Below, piece by piece: positions 25,264 through 34,246 of a stretch of 39,183 bases of DNA (position 1 is the stretch's first letter; each line of letters opens with the position of its first letter). The translations under genes were made by a program, and so were the position numbers. Under the pieces are notes generated by a model. That model did no database searches, was not told where the DNA came from, and was given only the letters and a program-made list of their open reading frames with translations. The stretch lies in assembly GCF_000819745.1 (NCBI RefSeq), contig NZ_CDDA01000030.1, positions 1 to 39,183 of the forward strand, in the 5' to 3' direction. Source of the stretch: Aeromonas bestiarum. Lineage in GTDB: Bacteria; Pseudomonadota; Gammaproteobacteria; Enterobacterales; Aeromonadaceae.

Positions 25264-26997
25264 ATGTTTGCGAGCCCCGTGTTTGCCAGTCAACATGCCA
25301 CCTTCAATCACGTCTGGTCTTCCCTCTTGCTGGAAGAGCTCCATCGCCTCGGCGTGCGGGACATAGCTCTGGCCTCCGGCTCACGTTCGGCGCCGCTCAC
25401 CATGGCCGCCGCCGCCCACCCCGGCTTTCGCCGCCACCTGCATTTTGACGAGCGGGGCTTGGGGTTCATGGCGCTGGGGCTGGCCAAGGGCAGCGGCCGA
25501 CCGGTGGCGGTGATCATGACCTCGGGCACGGCGGTCGCCAACCTCTGGCCGGCGGTGGCTGAGGCGCAACTCACAGGCGTGCCGCTGATTATTCTCTCGG
25601 CCGATCGACCGCCCGAGCTTATCGACAACGGCGCCAACCAGGCGATCGATCAGCAGGGGATCTTCGGTCGCTACCCCGTCTATCAGCAGAACCTGCCGAG
25701 CCCCACCCCGACCATACCGGCGGCCTTCGTGCTGAGTTCGGTGGATCAGGCGCTGGCCCAGCAGGCGCTGACGCCGGGGCCTGTGCACTTCAACTGCATG
25801 TACCCGGAACCGCTCTACCCCGGCGACGCATATCAAGACTTCAGCGACTACCTGGCCCCCCTCGGTGACTGGCTCCATTCAAGCGAACCCTGGAGCCCCT
25901 GGCAGCAGAACGAGCAGATCTGCCCTCGCCAGCCGGATTGGGCGACCTTGCAGGGCAAGCGTGGCGTCATAGTCGCGGGCCGCATTCAGGATCCCGCCCA
26001 GGCGCAGCTGGTGGCCGAGCTGGCCGAGCGCCTCGGCTGGCCGCTGCTGGCGGATCTGCAGAGCCAGATCCGCTTCGATGCCCGCAACCTCATCCACATG
26101 GATCTCGCCCTGCAAAACAGCTGCTTCGTGGCCGAGCTGGCTCGCGCCGAAGTGCTGCTGCAATTCGGTGCCCGCCTCATCTCCAAGCGGCTCGGCCAGT
26201 TCATCAAGCAGCACCCCTGGCAGGATTACTGGCTGGTGGACCCGCAGCCGGCGCGGCTCGACCCCGATTACCGGCTGCGCCGCCGTCTGGTGTGCGAGCC
26301 CGCCGCCTTCGCCGCGACCCACAAGGTGAGCACTCGCCACCTGCCCTGGCACCGGCTGGCAGAGCGCCAGCAGAGCGCCACCCGCCAGATCCGCAGCGCC
26401 TGCGATCGCTTCTCCGAGCTCGGCGTCTGCCATCGGCTGGGAGCCCTGATCCAAGGCCAGCTGTTCGTCGGCAACAGCATGCCGGCCCGGCTGATGGACA
26501 TGCTCGGCGAAGCGGGCAAGGGACCGAGCCGGGTGATGACCAACCGCGGCGCCTCCGGCATCGACGGCCTGATCGCCAGCGCCTATGGCTTCGCCCAGTC
26601 GAGCGAGCAGCCGACGACCCTGCTGATCGGCGATCTCAGCGCCCTGCACGATCTCAACAGCCTGGCCCTGCTCGGCAAGTCGAGCCGGCCGCTGGTGGTG
26701 ATCCTGCTCAACAACGACGGCGGCAGCATCTTTCGCATGTTGCCTGTGCCCACCGGCGATCGGCTGCTGGAAACCTACTACTGCCTGCCCCACGGCCTGC
26801 ACTTCGAGCATGCCGCCGCCATGTTCGGCCTCCACTATCGGGCACCGACCACGCTGGCTGAATTCGAGCAGGCCTACGGCGCAGCCCTGACAAACCCTGC
26901 GTTGGAAAAGAAAGTAACCCTGATTGAAATCAAGGTACCGAGCAGCGAGGTGGCCGAAGATCTGAAAGCCTTGGGAACCCTTATCCGTGGCATCTAG
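25264..26997 (+). CDS. menD: SEPHCHC synthase MenD
   Basis: MenD is a thiamine-diphosphate enzyme joining isochorismate and 2-oxoglutarate, with loss of CO2, to form SEPHCHC. The 577 residues carry the three-domain layout of the family. The N-terminal region has [17 protein letters not shown] and [27 protein letters not shown]. The cofactor-binding C-terminal region has [16 protein letters not shown] and [15 protein letters not shown], followed by LNNDGGSIF for magnesium. The ATG at 25264 is chosen from the conserved start; the longer frame overlaps menF. It overlaps menH by 11 bp. Confidence 0.96.
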   Translation: MFASPVFASQHATFNHVWSSLLLEELHRLGVRDIALASGSRSAPLTMAAAAHPGFRRHLHFDERGLGFMALGLAKGSGRPVAVIMTSGTAVANLWPAVAEAQLTGVPLIILSADRPPELIDNGANQAIDQQGIFGRYPVYQQNLPSPTPTIPAAFVLSSVDQALAQQALTPGPVHFNCMYPEPLYPGDAYQDFSDYLAPLGDWLHSSEPWSPWQQNEQICPRQPDWATLQGKRGVIVAGRIQDPAQAQLVAELAERLGWPLLADLQSQIRFDARNLIHMDLALQNSCFVAELARAEVLLQFGARLISKRLGQFIKQHPWQDYWLVDPQPARLDPDYRLRRRLVCEPAAFAATHKVSTRHLPWHRLAERQQSATRQIRSACDRFSELGVCHRLGALIQGQLFVGNSMPARLMDMLGEAGKGPSRVMTNRGASGIDGLIASAYGFAQSSEQPTTLLIGDLSALHDLNSLALLGKSSRPLVVILLNNDGGSIFRMLPVPTGDRLLETYYCLPHGLHFEHAAAMFGLHYRAPTTLAEFEQAYGAALTNPALEKKVTLIEIKVPSSEVAEDLKALGTLIRGI

Positions 26998-27754
26998 CAC
27001 TGACCAGCCAACCCTGGTGCTGCTGCACGGTCTGCTCGGCGATGCCAACGACTGGCAGCCGGTGATCGAAGCCTTGCCTGGGATGGATTGCCACGCGCTG
27101 GATCTGCCAGGCCACGGCCACAACCAGCATCTGCGGGTGAGCGGCTTCGAAGAAGCCCATGAGTGGCTCTGCGATGCGCTCAAGGCACTCGGCATCGAGC
27201 AGTACCGACTGGCCGGTTATTCGCTGGGCGGGCGGCTCGCCCTCTATCACGCCAGCCAATCCCCTGCCGGATTGCAGGCCCTGCTGCTGGAAAACTGCCA
27301 TCCCGGCCTGCCGCTGGCCGAACGGGCCGCTCGTATCGAACACGACGAGCGCTGGGCGCGGCGCTTCGAGCGCGAACCGCTGACAGAAGTGCTGGCCGAC
27401 TGGTATCGGCAGGGAGTGTTCGCCGATCTCGACGAGGCGGCCCGCGCCTGCCAGGCAGCTCGCCGCCTTGGCAACGAGGGCAGAGCCGTCGCTAGCATGC
27501 TGCGCGCCACCTCGCTGGGCCAGCAGCCGGATCTCGCCCCCTGGCTAAGAGCAGAACCGCTGGCCGGTACCCGCTTGCCGGTGACCTGGCTCTCCGGCAG
27601 CCGGGATCACAAATTCCATCAGCTGGCTTGCCAGTTGGTGAAGCAGGGCTGCAATATCAATCACTTGACCCTGGATGGCGGCCACAATCTGCACGCCAGC
27701 CAGCCCGAGACGTTTGCCCAGCTCCTGCGGGAGTGGGTTGTGAGTACGCCATAA
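26987..27754 (+). CDS. menH: SHCHC synthase MenH
   Basis: MenH is an alpha/beta hydrolase that eliminates pyruvate from SEPHCHC to form SHCHC. The 255 residues show [12 protein letters not shown] for the oxyanion region, the nucleophile elbow GYSLGGR with Ser79, LSGSRDHKF for the acid, and DGGHNLH for the catalytic histidine. The start is a GTG at 26987 inside the end of menD, giving an 11-bp overlap that implies coupled translation. No ATG nearby fits the conserved N-terminus. The menB leader copy begins 68 bp after the stop. Confidence 0.94.
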   Translation: MASSTDQPTLVLLHGLLGDANDWQPVIEALPGMDCHALDLPGHGHNQHLRVSGFEEAHEWLCDALKALGIEQYRLAGYSLGGRLALYHASQSPAGLQALLLENCHPGLPLAERAARIEHDERWARRFEREPLTEVLADWYRQGVFADLDEAARACQAARRLGNEGRAVASMLRATSLGQQPDLAPWLRAEPLAGTRLPVTWLSGSRDHKFHQLACQLVKQGCNINHLTLDGGHNLHASQPETFAQLLREWVVSTP

Positions 27755-27822
27755 AACGGCATGACACCATTTACCTGAGCCGGCGTTGCGGGCTTATCAC
27801 CAACAAGAAAAAGAGAGTGCAC

Positions 27823-27912
27823 ATGATTGAAGCAATGACGGAAGCAGAACTGTACGCACCTGTTTCGGATGACGCGATTGCTCACTGTGCACTACAACAG
27901 AAGGAAAAATAG
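27823..27912 (+). CDS. 29-codon leader ORF, partial duplicate of menB start
   Basis: This short frame encodes 29 residues. The first 13 are the same as the first 13 of MenB, then it diverges and ends in QQKEK and a stop. At base level the first 47 or so positions match menB with few, mostly synonymous, changes, and a later CGCGATTGCTC block also recurs. A purine-rich AAAAAGAGAG lies before its ATG. Its TAG stop (27910-27912) directly touches the menB ATG, and the AAGGAAAAA site for menB lies inside it. It could be a duplication scar or a translated leader that couples to menB. Confidence 0.55.
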   Translation: MIEAMTEAELYAPVSDDAIAHCALQQKEK

Positions 27913-28773
27913 ATGATTGAGGCAATGACGGAAGCAGAACTGTATGCACCGATAGAGTGGCGCGATTGCTCCACCGGTTACGAGGACATCCTCTATCACA
28001 AGTCCGGCGATGGCATTGCCAAGATCACCATCAATCGTCCCCAGGTGCGCAACGCCTTCCGTCCCCGCACCGTCAAAGAGATGCTGCAGGCGCTGGCCGA
28101 TGCCCGCTATGACGATCATATCGGCACCATCATACTCACCGGCTTCGGCGAGAAGGCGTTTTGCGCCGGTGGCGACCAGAAGATCCGGGGCGACTACGGC
28201 GGATATCAGGATGACGAAGGCACCCATCACCTCAACGTGCTCGACTTCCAGCGCGACATCCGCACCTGCCCGAAACCCGTGGTCGCCATGGTGGCAGGTT
28301 ACGCGGTCGGTGGTGGCCACGTGCTGCACATGATGTGCGATCTGACCATAGCGGCAGACAACGCCCAGTTCGGCCAGACAGGTCCGAAAGTCGGCTCCTT
28401 CGACGGCGGCTGGGGCGCCTCCTACATGGCTCGCATCGTCGGCCAGAAGAAGGCTCGCGAGATCTGGTTCCTGTGTCGCATGTACGATGCCCAGCAAGCG
28501 CTCGACATGGGGCTGGTCAACACAGTCGTGCCGCTGGCCGAGCTGGAGCGCGAAACCGTGCGCTGGTGCCGCGAGATGCTGCAGAACAGCCCGATGGCGC
28601 TGCGTTGCCTGAAAGCGGCCCTCAACGCCGACTGCGACGGCCAGGCCGGCTTGCAGGAGCTGGCGGGGAATGCCACCATGCTGTTCTACATGACCGAAGA
28701 GGGTCAGGAAGGGCGCAACGCGTTCAACGAGAAACGCCGTCCCGACTTCTCCAAATACAAGCGGAATCCCTGA
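27913..28773 (+). CDS. menB: 1,4-Dihydroxy-2-naphthoyl-CoA synthase
   Basis: MenB is a crotonase-fold enzyme that closes the second ring of the naphthoquinone from succinylbenzoyl-CoA. The 286 residues are very close to the E. coli protein over most of the length. Signatures are [28 protein letters not shown], the oxyanion loop [19 protein letters not shown], and [22 protein letters not shown]. The C-terminus ends in the conserved [11 protein letters not shown]. The stop overlaps menC by one base (TGATG). Its 5' end is duplicated upstream at 27823. Confidence 0.97.
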   Translation: MIEAMTEAELYAPIEWRDCSTGYEDILYHKSGDGIAKITINRPQVRNAFRPRTVKEMLQALADARYDDHIGTIILTGFGEKAFCAGGDQKIRGDYGGYQDDEGTHHLNVLDFQRDIRTCPKPVVAMVAGYAVGGGHVLHMMCDLTIAADNAQFGQTGPKVGSFDGGWGASYMARIVGQKKAREIWFLCRMYDAQQALDMGLVNTVVPLAELERETVRWCREMLQNSPMALRCLKAALNADCDGQAGLQELAGNATMLFYMTEEGQEGRNAFNEKRRPDFSKYKRNP

Positions 28774-29702
28774 TGAAACTCGCTCTCTATCGCTACCAAC
28801 TGCCTTTTACCCAGCCCCTGACCTTTCACGGCAAGGTGGAGGTGGCGCGAGAGGGCCTGCTGGTTCGCATCGACAAGGGCTGGGGGGAGATAGCCCCCCT
28901 GCCCGGTTTCTCCAGAGAGACCCTGGCCGAGGCGCAAGCCGAAGCGCTCGGCTGTCTGGAGCTGCTGGCTCAGGGGCAGCCCATAGCGCCCCTGTTGCCC
29001 TCGGTGCAATTCGGGCTGGACTGTGCGCGGCGGGTCTGGCCCGAACAGACGGCCACCCTGCCCGAGCCCTATCCCCTCATTCAAGGCTCCCCCCAGGAGC
29101 TGCTCAAACACTGGAAGGACTGGCTGCATCAGACGCCCACCAAGGCCAAACTGAAGGTGGCCCGTTATCCCATGCGCGACGAGCTGGCACTGATCCGCCT
29201 GCTGTGCGATCGCATCCCCACCCTCAAGCTGGTGCTGGACGCCAACCAGGGCTGGACCCGCGAGGAGGCCTGGGCCTTCTGCGGTCACCTGGACTCGAAC
29301 CGGATCGAGTATCTGGAAGACCCTTGCGCCAACTTTGACGACATCGCCTTCGTGGCAAACCGCACCGGCATGCCGGTGGCCATCGACGAGCTGCTGGCAC
29401 AGGGCAAACCCTGGGAACCCATCCCGCAGCTGAGAGCCCTGGTGCTCAAACCCATGCTGCTTGGCTCGCTGGCCAACAGCGAGGCCCTGGTGGCCCGCGC
29501 CCGCGAGCTGCGCCTGAAAGTGATCGTCTCCTCCTGCTTCGAGTCCGGGGTCGGCCTCGGCCAGCTCGCCCGTCTTGCGGGTGAGTGGGCGCCGGATCAG
29601 GCGCCGGGCCTGGACACCAAACGCTGGCTGGCAAGCGATCTGCTGGACAAGCAAGGCAAACCCGATCCTGGCCTGCTGGAGCCCCTGTTTCACCGTGACT
29701 GA
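28773..29702 (+). CDS. menC: o-Succinylbenzoate synthase
   Basis: MenC dehydrates SHCHC to o-succinylbenzoate and belongs to the enolase superfamily. The 309 residues show the catalytic lysine pair in AKLKVARY (about 126-133). The metal-binding acids are in LDANQGW, YLEDPCANFDD and AIDELL, and a second catalytic lysine is in LVLKPMLLGS. The ATG overlaps the menB stop by one base, so translation is coupled. The frame stays open far upstream inside menB, but that part is a shadow. menE begins 10 bp after the stop. Confidence 0.95.
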   Translation: MKLALYRYQLPFTQPLTFHGKVEVAREGLLVRIDKGWGEIAPLPGFSRETLAEAQAEALGCLELLAQGQPIAPLLPSVQFGLDCARRVWPEQTATLPEPYPLIQGSPQELLKHWKDWLHQTPTKAKLKVARYPMRDELALIRLLCDRIPTLKLVLDANQGWTREEAWAFCGHLDSNRIEYLEDPCANFDDIAFVANRTGMPVAIDELLAQGKPWEPIPQLRALVLKPMLLGSLANSEALVARARELRLKVIVSSCFESGVGLGQLARLAGEWAPDQAPGLDTKRWLASDLLDKQGKPDPGLLEPLFHRD

Positions 29703-29712
29703 AGGGGCCTTA

Positions 29713-31119
29713 ATGCTGCCGACATCTGACCATCACTCCCCCCTGGAACCCTGCCCGGTGCGTTACTGGGCACATATATCTCCCCGGCGCATCGCCATCC
29801 ACACAGACAGCCCCCTCAGCTATCAGCAGCTGGATGCACGGCTCAACAGCCTGTGTCGGCAGCTGGCGCTGGCTGGCCTGAAAGCCGGCGACCGGCTGGC
29901 TGCAGTGGTGCGCGGCGCCCTGCCGGACGTCCTGCTGGCCTGGGCCTGCGTGCGCAGCGGCATCGTCTTCTGCCCGCTCAATCCCGCCTTTCCTGCGGCC
30001 AGACAGGCCGAACTGGCGCAGCAGCTGGACGTGGCCACCTGCTGGTCGGCCGACGAAATTCCGGCGGGAAGCGGGTGCCCACTGCGGCTGGATTTCGACA
30101 CTGAACTGGCGGCGGCCGATCAGCCCTGGCCGCTCGCGCCTGCCCAGCTCAACAACATGATCCTCACCTCCGGCTCCAGCGGCACACCGAAAGCCGTGGT
30201 GCATCGCCTCGCCAACCACCTGGCCTCGGCGCGGGGCTCAGCGTCTTTGATCCCGCTCGATGAAGAGTGCGGCTGGCTGCTCTCCCTGCCGCTGTTTCAC
30301 GTCGGCGGCTACGCTATCCTGTTTAGGGTCTTTCTGGCAGGCGCCAGCCTGGTGCTGGACGATCGCAGTCAACCCCTCAAGGCGCGCCTCGAACGCCAGC
30401 CCATCACCCACCTCTCGCTGGTGCCGACCCAGCTCTGGCGGCTGCTAGCGGAGGGTTTCGACCCAGCCCGCACCCGCTTGCGCGAGCTGCTGCTCGGCGG
30501 CGCCGCCATCCCCGAGCCGCTGGTCGCTCGCCTCAAGGCCATGGGGCTCACCCCCAAGGTGAGTTACGGCCTCTCCGAGATGGGCAGCCAGGTCTGCACC
30601 GGCCAGCCGTCCGCCGCTGGCGTGGTTGGCAAACCGCTGCCGGGGCGGGAAGTCTGCATCCAGCAAGATGAGATCTGCGTGCGCGGTGACACCCTGTTTG
30701 CCGGTTATTTCAAGGCGGGCGTACTGGAGCGGCCGCTCGACGAGGCCGGCTGGTTTCACACCCGCGACAAGGGGCATATCACCGCCGACGGCGAGCTGGT
30801 GGTGGAGGGGCGACTCGACAATCTGTTCATCTCGGGGGGCGAGAACATACAGCCCGAAACCATAGAGCAGCGGCTGGTGGATCATCCTGCCGTGGCGCAG
30901 GCACTGGTGGTGCCCATGCCGAGCGACGAGTGGGGGCAACGCCCCGCCGCCTTCATCGACTGGCACGGCGAGCCTGTTCCCTATCCGGAGCTGGCCGCCT
31001 GGATCCGCGCCACCCTGCCCGGCTTCATGGTGCCCGACCTTTGGCAACCCTGGCCCGACATGGGCGGGGCTCTCAAGCCACAGCGAAAGCTGCATCAGCC
31101 ATCTATCTTCAAGCAATAA
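29713..31119 (+). CDS. menE: o-Succinylbenzoate-CoA ligase
   Basis: MenE activates o-succinylbenzoate with ATP and CoA. The 468 residues are an adenylate-forming enzyme. The phosphate loop is ILTSGSSGTPKAVVH, followed by SYGLSEMG. The hinge region is DNLFISGGENIQPETIEQ, and the catalytic lysine is in GALKPQRK near the C-terminus. The ATG at 29713 follows GAAGGGG and gives normal length; the longer frame lies inside menC. It is the last men gene here. No clear terminator follows. Confidence 0.95.
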   Translation: MLPTSDHHSPLEPCPVRYWAHISPRRIAIHTDSPLSYQQLDARLNSLCRQLALAGLKAGDRLAAVVRGALPDVLLAWACVRSGIVFCPLNPAFPAARQAELAQQLDVATCWSADEIPAGSGCPLRLDFDTELAAADQPWPLAPAQLNNMILTSGSSGTPKAVVHRLANHLASARGSASLIPLDEECGWLLSLPLFHVGGYAILFRVFLAGASLVLDDRSQPLKARLERQPITHLSLVPTQLWRLLAEGFDPARTRLRELLLGGAAIPEPLVARLKAMGLTPKVSYGLSEMGSQVCTGQPSAAGVVGKPLPGREVCIQQDEICVRGDTLFAGYFKAGVLERPLDEAGWFHTRDKGHITADGELVVEGRLDNLFISGGENIQPETIEQRLVDHPAVAQALVVPMPSDEWGQRPAAFIDWHGEPVPYPELAAWIRATLPGFMVPDLWQPWPDMGGALKPQRKLHQPSIFKQ

Positions 31120-31363
31120 GGCGTCATACGACAGTTTCCGACACGGCAGGAGCCGTCTGTATGCACCTTATTCAAGAGAAACCCCGCTCAAGGCCAACAT
31201 TATCCCTCCGTCGTCATCCTGAGTGAGAACGATTACATCATTGGTCATCTTTTTGAGCATTTTTTGAACCAAATTAATCGACTGTAGTACCATGTCCCTC
31301 GCCCAGTATCTCGATGGAAATATAATCGATTGATAGTAAAGGAAATTGTTAATTTGGCGTTAT
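31120..31363. other. Non-coding gap after menE
   Basis: No gene is seen. The composition changes from GC-rich to AT-rich within this gap, marking the border to the fimbrial region. A weak ACGGC-AGGA-GCCGT hairpin at 31143-31156 lacks a T-run. Two AATCGA-containing stretches (31276-31289 and 31324-31337) form an imperfect direct repeat upstream of the regulator promoter. Confidence 0.4.
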
Positions 31364-31391
31364 TTGAACAACTGCGACATGGTGGTAAAAT
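31364..31391 (+). promoter_or_regulatory. Promoter of the ToxR-like regulator
   Basis: A -35 TTGAAC (31364-31369) and a -10 TAAAAT (31386-31391) are separated by 16 bp. Transcription would start near 31398, about 23 bp before the ATG. Confidence 0.55.
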
Positions 31392-31420
31392 GCACTCCTT
31401 GGCAGTAAGGCGAGTCACAC

Positions 31421-32644
31421 ATGAGTAACAAAATTTATAAAATTGCAGAGGAGATATTTTTCTCCGCGGCAATATTCCGACTCTCTAAGGGAGAAAAGGA
31501 CATCAAGCTCAGCAACAAAGAAGCCGAGCTGCTCGAAATGCTGTGTGATGAGGCAGGCAGTGTCATTCCCAGAAACGTACTGCAGGAAGCCTTGTGGCCA
31601 AATCAGGATAATACCGACACCAACCTTAATCGACAGATCCTCTCCCTGAGGAGAAAACTGGAATCATTTGGTTTGCTGAACTCAATTGATACCATTCCTA
31701 GGGTAGGTTATATCTTCTGTGCACCCATTGAGGTCACCGGGGAGGCTGAGAATACGGAGGCAAGGGCAGAAACACCCGCAGCCTCACCGCGGGCCAGACG
31801 ACAATACTCTCGCAGAAAATACGATCGCTATTTCAACCCAAAGCGCATCATGCTGTTTGCACTGCTGATTGTGGTGGCCTCCTCGCTGGCCGCGTTTATT
31901 TATCATTACAACAATGAAAATACCCTCAGAACGATTAACCTCGGCCATGTTTCTCTGTATACGACCAGCGAGACAGAGAATGCGTTGAAATTGAAGATTG
32001 ATACGCTGGCACCGCTTGTCAAAAGAGTGCCGCATTATGAAGACGAACGTGTTTCCATTCTCATCGGAAAGGAAGCTATCAGCTACTTTTCCATTGATAA
32101 TAAAAACAAAGAGTTGTCAGAAAATGTCTTCCTGCTGAGAGCCGGCCATTCCATCGCCGAGGAATTGCAATGCGTCATGACTACCATTGCATTACAGGGA
32201 AAGAACGTTTCCCATAATTACTATAACTATCCGAATGCCACCGTCAGATATCACAGCAATTGCCAGGCCCCGGATAACTGGGTCGAAATCACTAGAAAAA
32301 GCAAAATCATAGTGACCATGAACAGAGAAATTGTCGTGGCCACTGTGATAGCAACGGATCATCAGGGGCAAACCCTGTTCAATCTGGATTCCGTTGGCGA
32401 TATAGAGCGGGATCAGGATGATATTGCGGTCGAAATAAAGAATACCATAGTCAACTTTATCGATCAGAAGGCACTGATCAGCAACAGTATGGTCGCCACC
32501 CTGGTAGCTGCCCTGACCCCACCTAAACAGAAGTCGCTGTTTATTCAGCTGCCAGGCGGGATATATCTCTCCAGCTATATGGGCGGTGTTATCTCCTGGC
32601 CCAGCAGAGAGAATTTAAAGGTCATCCAGCGTAATGATCTTTGA
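31421..32644 (+). CDS. ToxR/CadC-like membrane-bound transcription regulator
   Basis: The 407-residue protein has three parts. A winged helix-turn-helix of the OmpR/PhoB C-terminal type lies at about 15-102, with LSNKEAELLEML, the recognition-helix segment TNLNRQILSLRRKL (67-80) and the wing TIPRVGYIF. A polar linker rich in Arg and Pro (105-140) is followed by a single membrane helix (about 143-163). A periplasmic sensor domain of about 240 residues fills the rest; I do not recognise it. The layout is that of ToxR, CadC and TcpP. It converges on the fimbrial operon with a 2-bp gap, so control of fimbriae is the obvious inference. Codon use is more AT-rich than in the men genes. Confidence 0.85.
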   Translation: MSNKIYKIAEEIFFSAAIFRLSKGEKDIKLSNKEAELLEMLCDEAGSVIPRNVLQEALWPNQDNTDTNLNRQILSLRRKLESFGLLNSIDTIPRVGYIFCAPIEVTGEAENTEARAETPAASPRARRQYSRRKYDRYFNPKRIMLFALLIVVASSLAAFIYHYNNENTLRTINLGHVSLYTTSETENALKLKIDTLAPLVKRVPHYEDERVSILIGKEAISYFSIDNKNKELSENVFLLRAGHSIAEELQCVMTTIALQGKNVSHNYYNYPNATVRYHSNCQAPDNWVEITRKSKIIVTMNREIVVATVIATDHQGQTLFNLDSVGDIERDQDDIAVEIKNTIVNFIDQKALISNSMVATLVAALTPPKQKSLFIQLPGGIYLSSYMGGVISWPSRENLKVIQRNDL

Positions 32645-32646
32645 GA

Positions 32647-33201
32647 TTATTCATAGGAGACGATGAAGTTGGCCACGGCGGTATAATCCCCGGGTGTGAT
32701 ACTCTTGGCGGCGATCGCACCCGGGTGGCCCTCAACCCGAGCGGAAAACAGCAGTTCATTTTCCGTTGAACCGCCCAAGACATAGCCGCGAGAAGCTGTA
32801 CCCAAATCCAGCTGGGTCTGAGTGGCATCATAGAGCCGGATCCCGGCCCCCTTAGCTGAACAACCTGCCGAAAATGCCAGGCCGCCGCTGAGCTGGGCAT
32901 CCTGTGCACCGGTAAAGGTCACCTTGGCCATGCGGAAAATACCGGGTTTGCAGTTGGTCAGGCGGATGACGAATGGCACCTGAGCCCCGGTACCGGCCGA
33001 GTAGAGCTCCCTGACGTCAACCACCCCCATATCGACCGACTGATCGGCCGACTCGGGGGCAATCACGCACGGTTGATCTATGATCCGGCCATGCAGGTGC
33101 ACAGTGTTGCCCAGCAGCTCCAAATCATCACCAGCCCGCGTTGCGGCCATCGCGGCCAACGCCGGGCAAAGCATCAAACCTATCCACAGCGTCCGCAACA
33201 T
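32647..33201 (-). CDS. Minor fimbrial subunit
   Basis: The 184-residue protein has a signal peptide (likely cleaved after AAMA near residue 19) and a pilin domain. It carries the usual conserved points: the first Cys in IIDQPCVIAPES, the MGVVDVREL strand, the second Cys in RLTNCKPG, and a C-terminal strand ending NFIVSYE with the penultimate Tyr-type pattern. An extra cysteine in SAGCSAKG is unusual. The ATG at 33201, behind GAGGGG, is preferred to a GTG at 33216. It is the last gene of the operon and resembles the major subunit in its N-terminal half, so it may be an adaptor or terminator subunit. Confidence 0.85.
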   Translation of the reverse strand: MLRTLWIGLMLCPALAAMAATRAGDDLELLGNTVHLHGRIIDQPCVIAPESADQSVDMGVVDVRELYSAGTGAQVPFVIRLTNCKPGIFRMAKVTFTGAQDAQLSGGLAFSAGCSAKGAGIRLYDATQTQLDLGTASRGYVLGGSTENELLFSARVEGHPGAIAAKSITPGDYTAVANFIVSYE

Positions 33202-33212
33202 ATGACAGCCCC

Positions 33213-34241
33213 TCACTGGAATTCGGCAACAATGGTGGCGGTGGCGTAGAAGTCACCCGCAGGGATATCAGCACCGACCGGCGTTATCGGCGCAGCAATA
33301 AAGCCCCAGTCACCGATATTACCTTGCATGGTGACGGGGTAAAATTCATTAATTCTCAGCGGGGAGCCATCCAGCTGCTTGAATTTTATGCCCAGATCAT
33401 TAATTACTTGCCCTCCCTGATAGCCATCTTTGGTAGTTCGCAAATACTCTTGATTGAAGGATACAGGTCTTCCAGAAATGCCAAGGTTTATTTTCAGCGC
33501 ATTTCCTTCAAATGCACCACCTTTGCATTGAAAAGTCAAAGGCATAACTTTCTCGAAATTATTTCCATCCAGCCCATTAGCTGGCAAGTCACCAAATTCA
33601 ACCTCGATGGTCTGGCCACCATTGATAACACACTCTTCCGGTACATACAATATGGCTGAAGTAATGGTAATCCTAGACATAGGGATATTATTAAAATCCG
33701 TAGATGTGTTTCCTAAACGACCATACATCTCTACCACTTGGCGGTCTGATATCTGTACACCATTGATGATTTGTTTTCTAACTCGAAAGGTAACAAGTCC
33801 TTTGCTACCACTTTCAAAGTCATCTATTCTGGTTTCTCTGCCTTTAGTACAAGAATATCTTGTATATTCGTTGCTCTCATTTACAAATGGCGCAGTGACA
33901 TATTTATTTTTCCTACCAGCAATCCAGACTTCAACCTTCATGTCCAAGAATTCATTCAGCTTAACGAATCCATCCCCCAGTTGAGGCAAGCCGCCGAGCA
34001 TTGTTGCTTTGTAATAAACGGGTGATGCTGAAATATTCTTCTCAGGACAACTTACGGTACCAGAATATTTACCTTTCAAGTTCCATTCAAAGGCCTTGGT
34101 GGTGGCATTAGGCTTATTTTGAATATCAGCTTTCTCAAGATCGATAAAATAATCATGGGTCGAAGTCGGTGTCACATAGCCATTTGCCAATGCTGTTCCT
34201 GCAAACAGCATAAGGCTTGAACAGAAGATGGAACGTAGCAT
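33213..34241 (-). CDS. Two-domain fimbrial tip adhesin candidate
   Basis: The 342-residue protein has a signal peptide cleaved near ALA (residue 19). The C-terminal 145 residues form a pilin domain starting at VPEECVINGGQTIEVEFGDLP, with the second Cys in TFQCKGG and a final beta strand ending in VAEFQ. The preceding 180 residues have their own cysteines (TVSCPEK and RYSCTKG) and no known family mark. This pattern, a receptor-binding domain plus a donor-accepting pilin domain, is that of FimH-type tip adhesins. The gene is more AT-rich than its neighbours. The ligand is unknown. Confidence 0.8.
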   Translation of the reverse strand: MLRSIFCSSLMLFAGTALANGYVTPTSTHDYFIDLEKADIQNKPNATTKAFEWNLKGKYSGTVSCPEKNISASPVYYKATMLGGLPQLGDGFVKLNEFLDMKVEVWIAGRKNKYVTAPFVNESNEYTRYSCTKGRETRIDDFESGSKGLVTFRVRKQIINGVQISDRQVVEMYGRLGNTSTDFNNIPMSRITITSAILYVPEECVINGGQTIEVEFGDLPANGLDGNNFEKVMPLTFQCKGGAFEGNALKINLGISGRPVSFNQEYLRTTKDGYQGGQVINDLGIKFKQLDGSPLRINEFYPVTMQGNIGDWGFIAAPITPVGADIPAGDFYATATIVAEFQ

Positions 34242-34246
34242 AGGTA

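Noticed and set aside
31273..31340. AATCGA-containing direct repeat as regulator binding sites
   Set aside because: The similarity is short and in AT-rich DNA, so it could be chance.
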